A DNA stretch of 64,000 nt. It comes from Flavobacteriales bacterium UBA2306 (GTDB lineage: Bacteria > Bacteroidota > Bacteroidia > Flavobacteriales > Weeksellaceae). The DNA lies in contig DDVS01000001.1 of NCBI GenBank assembly GCA_002345565.1, positions 180,712 to 244,711 of the forward strand, in the 5' to 3' direction. The notes under the pieces are model-generated. The model was not told the origin of the DNA and searched no databases. It worked only from the letters and a program-made list of their open reading frames with translations. Within the stretch, counting starts at the first letter, position 1, and each line of letters starts with the position of its first letter. The position numbers and the translations under genes are program-made. Below, piece after piece: positions 40,087-46,909 of this stretch.

Positions 40087-41169
40087 ATGGAAAATTTCAT
40101 CGTATCCGCACGCAAGTACCGTCCGCAAGAGTTTGACACTGTTGTTGGACAATCTCACGTTACCGATACTTTGGAACACGCTATTGATGAAAGTCAATTA
40201 GCTCAGGCTCTGTTATTCTGTGGACCAAGAGGAGTTGGTAAAACAACTTGCGCCAGAATCTTAGCCAGAAAAATCAATGAAAAATCTGGAGCTGCAGATG
40301 ATGATGGATTTGCATTTAACATTTATGAATTAGATGCGGCTTCCAACAACTCTGTTGATGATATCAGAGAATTGATTGATCAAGTAAGATTTGCGCCTCA
40401 AGTTGGTAAATACAAAGTTTATATTATCGACGAGGTTCATATGTTGTCTCAGGCTGCTTTCAACGCATTCCTGAAAACTTTGGAAGAACCGCCTGCGCAC
40501 GCAATCTTTATTCTTGCAACAACAGAGAAGCATAAGATTATTCCAACGATTCTTTCAAGATGTCAAATTTATGATTTCAAGAGAATCACAATTGAAGATA
40601 TTCAGGAGCATCTGAGAAAAATTGCTGAAAAAGAAAGCATCACTTACGAAGACGATGCACTTTATCTGATTGCTCAAAAAGCTGATGGAGCGTTGAGAGA
40701 TGCATTATCAATTTTTGATAGATTAAGCACTTTTTCACAGAAAAATATTACGCTTGAAAAAGCTGCTGAAGTTCTCAATATTTTGGATTACGACCAATAT
40801 CTGAAAATTGTAGATTTAGCAAAAGAGAATGATATCCCAAGTGTTTTGACAGCTTTTGATGAGATTGTTAAAAAAGGATTTGATCCACATATTTTCATTG
40901 CTGGATTAGGAAATCATTTCCGTGACCTGATGATGGCTCAGAATCCGAAAACTTTGAATCTAATTGAAGTTGGAGAGAAAACCAAAGCTAAGTTTGCAGA
41001 ACAATCTCAAAAATGGTCTGCTCAGCAATTGATTGACGGAATCGAGATTTGTAATTTTGCTGACATCAATTATAAAAATTCCAAAAACCCAAGATTGACA
41101 GTAGAAATTGCTCTTATGCAATTGTCAAGTCTGACTGCAGGTTTGGAAGCTAAAAAAAAAAGTTCTTAA
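40087..41169 (+). CDS. dnaX: DNA polymerase III gamma-like product of dnaX
   Basis: 360 aa in the zero frame. AAA+ clamp-loader ATPase: YRPQEFDTVVGQ, Walker A CGPRGVGKTTCARIL, Walker B VYIIDEVHMLSQAAFNAFLK, sensor 1 region LATTEKHKIIPTILSRCQ, then the collar domain III. It loads the sliding clamp and bridges the replicative polymerase. The zinc-binding cysteine loop normally found after Walker A is replaced by KINEKSGAADDDGFAFN, without cysteines. The frame ends at KKKSS, directly after a run of ten A (41152-41161). The product therefore corresponds to a short gamma (domains I-III); the tau-like tail continues in the -1 frame. Confidence 0.93.
   Translation: MENFIVSARKYRPQEFDTVVGQSHVTDTLEHAIDESQLAQALLFCGPRGVGKTTCARILARKINEKSGAADDDGFAFNIYELDAASNNSVDDIRELIDQVRFAPQVGKYKVYIIDEVHMLSQAAFNAFLKTLEEPPAHAIFILATTEKHKIIPTILSRCQIYDFKRITIEDIQEHLRKIAEKESITYEDDALYLIAQKADGALRDALSIFDRLSTFSQKNITLEKAAEVLNILDYDQYLKIVDLAKENDIPSVLTAFDEIVKKGFDPHIFIAGLGNHFRDLMMAQNPKTLNLIEVGEKTKAKFAEQSQKWSAQQLIDGIEICNFADINYKNSKNPRLTVEIALMQLSSLTAGLEAKKKSS
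41152..41161 (+). promoter_or_regulatory. A10 slippery run in dnaX
   Basis: The zero frame reads GCT AAA AAA AAA AGT TCT TAA. A -1 shift gives AAG TTC TTA ATA TTA GCG and stays open to 41786. A weak 6-bp stem (ATTAGC at 41171-41176, GCTAAT at 41190-41195) lies 9 nt downstream. This resembles the dnaX recoding sites known in E. coli (ribosomal, A AAA AAG) and Thermus (transcriptional slippage on A9). Confidence 0.6.
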
Positions 41170-41786
41170 TATTAGCGCCACTTCTTGAAGCTAATTTAAT
41201 TTCCGATAATAAACCAGTTTCTTCTGAAACAAAAGTTAAAGCTGAACCAAAGCCTGAACCTGTTAAATCTGTTTGGGAAGAACCTAAGAAAGAAATTCAG
41301 AAAGCGTCTGCGCCCATTGCGAAAAATAATTCTGGTTCCAAATTCAGTATCAAAGCTGCTTTGGAGAAGAAAGAAGAAGTTGAAAAAGATAAATTTGCGG
41401 AAATAAAAGACGAAAACCTTCCTTCCAATCATTTTTCGCAAACAGATTTGGATAGAGAATGGGAGATTTTTATAAAAAATTTAGCAAGAACTAATACTTT
41501 TGTTTATAATGCCATCAGCAGTTTTAAAATAGAAAAATCTGATGAAAACCAAGTTACTGTAAAGTATTCGTCAGAATTTGCAAAGTCAGAGTTTGATAGA
41601 ATCAGTCCGGAGTTTTTTAATCATTTCAGACACAAAGTCAGCAATTTTAAATTCGAAATTGAATATGCAACTGACTTAACCATCAAAAAAGAAGTGATGA
41701 CAAAAAGAAAAATTTTCGAAAAATTTGTCAAAATTAATCCGCTGCTAAAGGATTTGGATGACTTGATGCGATTTGACTTGTCGTAA
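41160..41786 (+). CDS. dnaX: DnaX tau-like C-terminal tail, -1 frame
   Basis: About 208 codons in the -1 frame, directly joined to dnaX through the A10 run. The joined product is about 566 aa. The tail starts KFLILAPLLEANLISD, continues as a Lys/Glu/Pro-rich linker (KAEPKPEPVKSVWEEPKKE), then a folded-looking domain (LDREWEIFIKNLARTNTFVY to LLKDLDDLMRFDLS). This is the layout of tau: flexible domain IV plus a polymerase-binding domain V. No good start codon exists at the beginning of this frame. An ATG at 41361 would start mid-tail, so expression by frameshift or slippage is more likely than separate translation. If the A-run is a sequencing error, this is simply the 3' part of one gene. Confidence 0.7.
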   Translation, partial: KFLILAPLLEANLISDNKPVSSETKVKAEPKPEPVKSVWEEPKKEIQKASAPIAKNNSGSKFSIKAALEKKEEVEKDKFAEIKDENLPSNHFSQTDLDREWEIFIKNLARTNTFVYNAISSFKIEKSDENQVTVKYSSEFAKSEFDRISPEFFNHFRHKVSNFKFEIEYATDLTIKKEVMTKRKIFEKFVKINPLLKDLDDLMRFDLS

Positions 41787-41822
41787 AAATTTATGATTTC
41801 TGTCAACAAATAATTATTTTGA

Positions 41823-41854
41823 TTGTTGATATGTTGTATTAATTTATATCTTTG
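41823..41854 (+). promoter_or_regulatory. Promoter of the aromatic leader
   Basis: TATCTTTG (41847-41854) is a perfect -7 element. TTG at 41823-41825 (21-nt spacer) or 41826-41828 (18-nt) can serve as -33. The predicted start near 41860 gives a leader RNA of about 350 nt ahead of the DAHP synthase gene. Confidence 0.6.
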
Positions 41855-41933
41855 TTCAAGATTTCTTCAAGACAAGAAGAAATAATAATAATTAAAATAA
41901 GCTAAAAGTCCTTGATGTAAAGGAATTAATAAA

Positions 41934-42062
41934 ATGGAATCAAACCAATTTCCATATTTTACAACTTCAGAATCTGTCACTTCTTTTGACAGATTATTTA
42001 GCTTTTTTGGATTTTATTACGGGAATTTCAGAACCTATTATCGATTTTATTGGTATAGCTAA
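41934..42062 (+). CDS. Phe/Tyr-rich leader peptide (attenuator)
   Basis: A 42-codon ORF with ATG start and TAA stop in the 429-nt gap before the DAHP synthase/chorismate mutase gene. It encodes 9 Phe, 7 Tyr and 1 Trp, 40 percent aromatic, concentrated at the end (FFGFYYGNFRTYYRFYWY, codons 24-41). This composition and position are those of leader peptides that sense charged tRNA and control transcription of amino acid genes. A consensus promoter lies 80 nt upstream. Downstream RNA can pair in competing ways: 42019-42028 with 42099-42107, or 42087-42091 with 42102-42106. A T7 run follows at 42121-42127. No canonical GC-rich terminator abuts the T-run, so the exact mechanism is open. Confidence 0.75.
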   Translation: MESNQFPYFTTSESVTSFDRLFSFFGFYYGNFRTYYRFYWYS

Positions 42063-42215
42063 CTGAATTTCTTTCTCAAAAACGCGCGGAAAAATTTCAA
42101 ATTCCGTAACACATTTAAAATTTTTTTAACGGTACTTTTTGAAAAAGAATTATAAATCAAGATTTATAACAGATACACTATTGCATTAATTTAAAAATAT
42201 ATAAAATTTAAAAAT
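42063..42215 (+). promoter_or_regulatory. Leader RNA with alternative pairings
   Basis: The segment AAATTCCGT (42099-42107) can pair with ACGGGAATTT inside the leader ORF (42019-42028, one bulged G). Its TTCCG can instead pair with the nearby CGGAA (42087-42091). These are mutually exclusive. T7 lies at 42121-42127. A 9-bp AT-rich palindrome TTATAAATC-AA-GATTTATAA (42150-42169) follows and could be an operator or hairpin. The rest is AT-rich up to the gene start at 42216. Confidence 0.45.
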
Positions 42216-43295
42216 ATGAACTTAAACGATTTAAGGAACGAGTGGATACAAGACTTCGCAAGCCCAATGATTATTGCAGGTCCTTGTAGTGCAGAAAGCG
42301 AATCTCAAATGTTGGAAACAGCTAAAAGACTGAAAGAAAGTGGTGCAGAAATCTCAGCCTTCCGTGCAGGAATTTGGAAGCCTAGAACCAAACCAAACGG
42401 TTTCGAAGGAGTAGGAGTGATTGGTCTTAACTGGTTGAAAAAAGTAAAAGAAGAATTCGGTTTCAAAACGGCTACAGAGGTGGCCAATGCACACCACGTT
42501 TTTGCAGCATTAGAGGCAGATGTTGATATTCTTTGGATTGGTGCGCGTTCTACGGTTAATCCTTTTACGGTTCAGGAAATTGCACAAGCGTTGAGAGGAA
42601 CGGATAAGCCAGTTTTAGTTAAAAATCCGGTAAATCCAGATTTGGCACTATGGATTGGTGCTTTGGAAAGATTATTAGGTCAAGGTGTGGAAAATATTGG
42701 TGCGATCCACAGAGGGTTTTCCACTTATCAAAAAACCAAATACAGAAATATCCCGAACTGGCAGATTGCTCTAGATTTCAAAAATCAATTTCCTAATATT
42801 CCAATGTTTATAGATCCGTCTCATATTTGCGGAAATAGAACTGGTTTGGCTGGTGTTGCTCAGGAAGCATTCAATGTGGGTTACCAAGGGGCAATTATAG
42901 AAAGCCACTGTGATCCGGATAGTGCTTGGAGCGATGCTGCTCAACAAATTACACCAGAAGTTTTGGCAGAAATGATTAATAATCTTCAGGTTCGAAATTC
43001 TGATATTTCCGGTTATGAAGATGAAATGGGGAAGCACAGAACTTTGATTAGCGATATGGATTTCCAATTGATTGAATTATTGTCTCAAAGAATGAAAGTT
43101 TCCGAAAAAATTGGAAAACTTAAAAAAGAGAATAATATTGCTATTTTCCAACCAGAACGTTGGAAAGTCATAACAGAATATGCGAATCAAAAAGCCTCTG
43201 AAACAGGAATGTCTCAGGAATTTATAGAAAAAGTATTCAAGGCAATTCATGAAGAAAGCATAGAAGTACAAAATCATATTATGATTAATAAATAA
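42216..43295 (+). CDS. DAHP synthase / chorismate mutase fusion
   Basis: 359 aa bifunctional enzyme. Residues 1-260 are a KDOP-like (type I beta) DAHP synthase (MIIAGPCSAESESQMLETAK, GARSTVNPFTVQEIAQAL, KPVLVKNPVNPD, IDPSHICGNR). It condenses phosphoenolpyruvate and erythrose 4-phosphate. Residues about 270-359 are an AroQ-type chorismate mutase (HRTLISDMDFQLIELLSQRM, KIGKLKKENNIAIFQPERW), which makes prephenate for Phe and Tyr. The C-terminal mutase order is known in Bacteroidota such as Porphyromonas and Prevotella. The mutase domain may also give prephenate or chorismate feedback. An aromatic-rich leader ORF lies upstream and a perfect hairpin terminator downstream. Confidence 0.95.
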   Translation: MNLNDLRNEWIQDFASPMIIAGPCSAESESQMLETAKRLKESGAEISAFRAGIWKPRTKPNGFEGVGVIGLNWLKKVKEEFGFKTATEVANAHHVFAALEADVDILWIGARSTVNPFTVQEIAQALRGTDKPVLVKNPVNPDLALWIGALERLLGQGVENIGAIHRGFSTYQKTKYRNIPNWQIALDFKNQFPNIPMFIDPSHICGNRTGLAGVAQEAFNVGYQGAIIESHCDPDSAWSDAAQQITPEVLAEMINNLQVRNSDISGYEDEMGKHRTLISDMDFQLIELLSQRMKVSEKIGKLKKENNIAIFQPERWKVITEYANQKASETGMSQEFIEKVFKAIHEESIEVQNHIMINK

Positions 43296-43300
43296 GTGAG

Positions 43301-43327
43301 AAAAGAAGCTAATTAGCTTCTTTTTTT
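43301..43327 (+). terminator. Terminator of DAHP synthase gene
   Basis: Perfect 20-nt palindrome AAGAAGCTAATTAGCTTCTT at 43303-43322, followed by a T-run, close after the stop. Confidence 0.85.
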
Positions 43328-43357
43328 GTAAATGCTAATTTTAAATTTCTAAATTTG
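43325..43357 (+). promoter_or_regulatory. rsgA promoter (-33/-7)
   Basis: TTTG at 43325-43328, 21-nt spacer, TAAATTTG at 43350-43357. The TTG at 43355-43357 is in frame with rsgA but lies in the promoter. Confidence 0.6.
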
Positions 43358-43378
43358 CCTAATACAAAATTCTACTGT

Positions 43379-44305
43379 TTGAAAGGAATTATTATAAAAT
43401 CTACAGGAAGCTGGTACCAAGTGTTGGAATCTGAAACGAAACAAATCTATGAAGCCAGAATCCGAGGTAAATTCAAATTAATCAAAACACGTCTTACTAA
43501 TCCATTAGCTGTAGGAGACGAGGTAGAGTTTTCTCTGGAGCAAGATGATGTGGCTTGGATCACGAAAATTTTTCCAAGAAAGAATTATTTAATCAGAAAA
43601 TCGGTTAATCTTTCTAAGGAAGCCCATATTATTGCTTCTAATATTGACATTGCTTGTTTTATTTACACCTTGAAGTTTCCTGAAACATCTCTAGGTTTTC
43701 TGGATAGATTTTTAGCTTGTTGTGAAGCGTATACTATATCTCCTTTGATTTTGTTCAATAAAATGGATACCTTGAACAATGATGAAAAAGAAATTGTGGA
43801 AAATATAGAAGCGATGTATCAAAATATTGGCTATGATACTTTGAATATATCATCTTATTCCAGACTTAATCTGGATATTTTGCAAGAAAAGATCAAGGAT
43901 AAAACTTCGGTTTTCTTTGGACATTCGGGTTGTGGGAAATCAACTTTGGTGAATGCTTTGCAGCCGAATCTTGATATTAAAACCGGCGAAATTTCTGAGT
44001 CTGTGCTCAAAGGCAAACACACAACCACTTTTGCACAAATGCACTTTTGGGATTTTGGTGGTTCTGTAATTGATACGCCAGGAGTTCGGGAGTTTGCTAT
44101 GATAGATGTGCAGAAAGAAGAAATCCAACATTATTTTCCGGAAATTTTTAAGAAGGGCAGAGATTGTAAGTATCATAATTGTATGCATATTAATGAGCCT
44201 AAATGTGCGGTTTTACAAAGCCTTGATACCGGAGAAATAGAAGAAACAAGATATATTACTTATCTCAAACTGATGGAAGAAGCCGAAGAAATTAATCAGA
44301 AATAA
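43379..44305 (+). CDS. rsgA: Ribosome small subunit-dependent GTPase A
   Basis: 308 aa from the TTG at 43379 (MKGIIIKSTGSWYQVLES). The longer reading from 43355 begins inside the -7 element. An N-terminal OB fold precedes a circularly permuted GTPase with motif order G4 (LFNKMD), G1 (GHSGCGKSTLVNAL), G3 (DTPGVREF). A zinc-binding region CKYHNCMHINEPKC follows. It acts late in 30S ribosomal subunit maturation. It is monocistronic, and its palindromic terminator is shared with the convergent porin gene. Confidence 0.95.
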   Translation: MKGIIIKSTGSWYQVLESETKQIYEARIRGKFKLIKTRLTNPLAVGDEVEFSLEQDDVAWITKIFPRKNYLIRKSVNLSKEAHIIASNIDIACFIYTLKFPETSLGFLDRFLACCEAYTISPLILFNKMDTLNNDEKEIVENIEAMYQNIGYDTLNISSYSRLNLDILQEKIKDKTSVFFGHSGCGKSTLVNALQPNLDIKTGEISESVLKGKHTTTFAQMHFWDFGGSVIDTPGVREFAMIDVQKEEIQHYFPEIFKKGRDCKYHNCMHINEPKCAVLQSLDTGEIEETRYITYLKLMEEAEEINQK

Positions 44306-44307
44306 AA

Positions 44308-44338
44308 AAATCCTGCAAATTTGCAGGATTTAACTTTT
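44308..44338. terminator. Bidirectional terminator rsgA/porin
   Basis: AAATCCTGCAAATTTGCAGGATTT-type 24-nt perfect palindrome (44308-44331) between the convergent genes, with A7 before and a T-rich end. Confidence 0.75.
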
Positions 44339-44353
44339 TAAATTTATGAAGAT

Positions 44354-45766
44354 TTAGAATTTCCAGCCAAGAGTGATGAAAAAATTATTCTTATTATTTT
44401 TAACTTTAGAAACAGCATAAGCATCGCTATTGACATCAAATCCGCCATTAAAATATCCGGAATTATAATCAACATTTCCTTGTAAAAAAGGACTGGAATA
44501 TTCGGAAGAAATATTTTGATAAGAAGCATCCAGATAAAATGCTTTAAAATCATATCCAATACCAGCTCCCAAGGTATTTCTTTTTCCTAAAAAAAGATTG
44601 GAGTAAGATTGGTTAGAAGTGGTACCATCATTATTATAGCTTAATAAAGATAAATTGTCGAAACTGTTACCTTGGTAAGCATAACCTCCGCGTAATCTAA
44701 AATCTGCAATTCTATACTCTGCACCCAATCTAATTTCGGAAGAATTTTTATAAGAACTACTAAAGAAATCATTAAGTTCTTCTTCAGCTTCACCATATTC
44801 TTTATAATGCGGTTTTGTAACCCCTTGAATAAAATCAACATTGATGGAGAAATTCTTACTAGGAACATAAGCCCCGCTTATTGTAGCCTTCATAGGAGTA
44901 GAAAGTTTTCTGTATTCCCCATAAGTTTTGTCATCTTGGCCAAAGTTATATTGACTATACACCCGGTCCAGTCTCCACCAAGTTGGAGTTTCCAATGCAA
45001 GACCAAGACGAAATTGATTACCAATCCTTGCAATAGCACCTATGTTAGTAGAAAATCCATCTGCACTTTCTTCGTAACCTGTGTATTGTTTGTCATAAAC
45101 TAGAGTGGTGTTGTCATAATCAGAAAAGAAACTTGCACCATCAAATTGTTTTAGATACGAGTTATGAAAATTAAAACCAGCTCCAAAATATAATCGGTTA
45201 TCATAATTAGAACCAATTGCAAAATTTAATTTGGATTGATTTCCAAGACGTTCATATTGATGTCCAAGATAAGTATAATTTATCACTTGATTTGGCAAAG
45301 AAAAATTATCCGTAATTTTAATATTCTGATTACCAGATGAAGTAGATAAATTATCAAAATATTGGTTAGAATAATTAACTCCAATATTGACAAATTTCCA
45401 TTTTGAATTCAGAGGATTTAAGTTAATTGTCATCACTCCGCCACTATTATTAAGGTCGGTGTAATTATTTTTATTAACTATACTATTGTTGTTGAATGAT
45501 GTTGTATTTTTATTATCATAAATGCCTAAGGTTAAATTAAGATCATTTGTAATAAATACCCCAATCCCCGCCGGGTTTATATTTGCGGATGAAATGTCGC
45601 CTCCTAGTGCTCCTATAGAACCTGCCATTGCATTATATTTAGCCGTTCCATTAATTAGATTGGAAGAATAAATATCTATACTATTTGTAATTACAGAAAC
45701 ATCCTGTGCATGTAAATAAAATGAAGAAACAGGAATAATTAGGAGCAATAATGATTTTTTTATCAT
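44354..45766 (-). CDS. Outer-membrane FadL/OmpP1-like protein
   Basis: 470 aa with a signal peptide (MIKKSLLLLIIPVSSFYLHAQ). The mature start (SNLINGTAKYNAMAGSIGALGGDISSANINPAGIGVFITND) is the plug-like opening of OmpP1/FadL/TodX-type porins, with ARGAxGG..NPA replaced by the flavobacterial version. The rest is alternating beta strands, ending KNNFFITLGWKF with a C-terminal Phe typical of barrels. It probably moves hydrophobic compounds across the outer membrane. The assignment is by pattern, and substrate is unknown. It is followed upstream on the same strand by a Gly/Asn-rich lipoprotein gene 45 nt away. Confidence 0.75.
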   Translation of the reverse strand: MIKKSLLLLIIPVSSFYLHAQDVSVITNSIDIYSSNLINGTAKYNAMAGSIGALGGDISSANINPAGIGVFITNDLNLTLGIYDNKNTTSFNNNSIVNKNNYTDLNNSGGVMTINLNPLNSKWKFVNIGVNYSNQYFDNLSTSSGNQNIKITDNFSLPNQVINYTYLGHQYERLGNQSKLNFAIGSNYDNRLYFGAGFNFHNSYLKQFDGASFFSDYDNTTLVYDKQYTGYEESADGFSTNIGAIARIGNQFRLGLALETPTWWRLDRVYSQYNFGQDDKTYGEYRKLSTPMKATISGAYVPSKNFSINVDFIQGVTKPHYKEYGEAEEELNDFFSSSYKNSSEIRLGAEYRIADFRLRGGYAYQGNSFDNLSLLSYNNDGTTSNQSYSNLFLGKRNTLGAGIGYDFKAFYLDASYQNISSEYSSPFLQGNVDYNSGYFNGGFDVNSDAYAVSKVKNNKNNFFITLGWKF

Positions 45767-45811
45767 TTTAATATTAAAATTTTTTATTAGTTATTTTGGT
45801 TGAAAACGATA

Positions 45812-46762
45812 TTATCGTCTTCCTCCACCACCGCCAGATCTCATGCCGCCTCCGCCTCCGAAACCGGCTCCAGATCTCATACCTCCTCCAGAGTTAAAGC
45901 CTCCTGTATTTCCGGATCTTGGAGTAGAAAAACTATTGTTTCTAAATCCGTCATTTTGATTAGATCTAATACCGTTATTGTTATTTTGATATGTAGGATT
46001 ATTATTATTTCTTACGTTACCATTTGGAAAATTTCTAACACTGTTATTCGGGAAATTTCTAACGCCAGAATTTTGATTTCTAATAGTTCCGTTTTGGTTT
46101 CTTACAATATTGTTAGGCGTTCTCACGGTATTATTGATACCTTGAAATCCATTAGATCTGCCAACTCTTCCTTGAGGCATCATTCCACCAAGTCTGCTAC
46201 CAATAGCTCCCGATCTGTTGTAATGGTATCCAGGATAATAACCCCCATAATAACCTCCCCAGCCATAATTCCAGAAAGGATCATAAAAACCTCCCCAAGG
46301 TGAATAAAAAGAGCTTCCCCAGCCCCAGCCAAGACCTAATCCCCAACCCCAAGAGTTGAATGGACTGTACCAACCATAATATGGATAGCCCCAGCCATAT
46401 CCCATGCCCCATCCCCAATTATTAAAATTGGTATAGGTGGTTTCTGTTCCGGTATAGGTACCCCAATCAGAATCACTTGCTAATGGCTGTAAATACCGAT
46501 TGTCCTGATCTTGTAAATTCTTTTGATTATTCTCATAAAGACTAGGATAGGTGTCTTGATAATTATAATAATTGTCCACCTGATTTCCATAATATGATCC
46601 CGCAGGCAAAGAATCTTTATTTGGATCATAATATACGCCGTCTGTTTCGGAATATCCTCCTGTGTAAACCACACAAGATGTCAAAATTAAACTGCTTGAA
46701 ATAAGTATTAAACTTTTAGATTTTATAAGATTAAATAAACTCTTATTGATAATATTTTTCAT
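45812..46762 (-). CDS. Gly/Trp/Asn-rich lipoprotein
   Basis: About 316 aa from the ATG at 46762 (MKNIINKSLFNLIKSKSLIL). ATGs at 46786 and 46843 are possible but give implausibly long signals. Lipobox LILTSC. After a Tyr/Asp/Asn-rich start comes a Gly-Trp-Tyr-Pro segment (NNWGWGMGYGWGYPYYGWY), then Asn-rich near-repeats (RNQNGTIRNQNSGVRNFPN), and a final Gly-rich tail (SGGGMRSGAGFGGGGGMRSG). Similar flavobacterial proteins are often annotated only as vitellogenin-like. It is probably an extended surface or periplasmic lipoprotein of unknown role. Confidence 0.7.
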   Translation of the reverse strand: MKNIINKSLFNLIKSKSLILISSSLILTSCVVYTGGYSETDGVYYDPNKDSLPAGSYYGNQVDNYYNYQDTYPSLYENNQKNLQDQDNRYLQPLASDSDWGTYTGTETTYTNFNNWGWGMGYGWGYPYYGWYSPFNSWGWGLGLGWGWGSSFYSPWGGFYDPFWNYGWGGYYGGYYPGYHYNRSGAIGSRLGGMMPQGRVGRSNGFQGINNTVRTPNNIVRNQNGTIRNQNSGVRNFPNNSVRNFPNGNVRNNNNPTYQNNNNGIRSNQNDGFRNNSFSTPRSGNTGGFNSGGGMRSGAGFGGGGGMRSGGGGGRR

Positions 46763-46909
46763 GTCTAGAGTAGTATTAAGTTTCATATATTTGCAATTGT
46801 TAAAAAAGTCCAAATAATGTACCATTTGTTTTAACAAAAACATTGTAAAAATAGGCTTTTTTATTTAGATTGATACGATTAATAAAAGTTAAATAATATT
46901 TCATAATTT

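Noticed and set aside
41361..41786. Separate gene starting at ATG 41361
   Set aside because: The reading frame is open back to the A10 run, and the upstream part encodes a typical tau linker. A -1 continuation of dnaX explains it better.
41787..42215. tRNA or riboswitch in the 429-nt gap
   Set aside because: No cloverleaf or known aptamer pattern was recognised. The aromatic ORF is the only strong signal.
45967..46110. CRISPR-like or short tandem repeats
   Set aside because: The repeated GTT/ATT-rich units are in frame and encode Asn/Arg-rich protein repeats. There are no regular spacers.
45800..46303. Plus-strand ORF of 167 codons, Ser/Arg/Ile-rich
   Set aside because: It is antisense to the Gly/Asn-rich lipoprotein gene. 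Its composition is the mirror of that biased sequence, and it has no signal or known motif.
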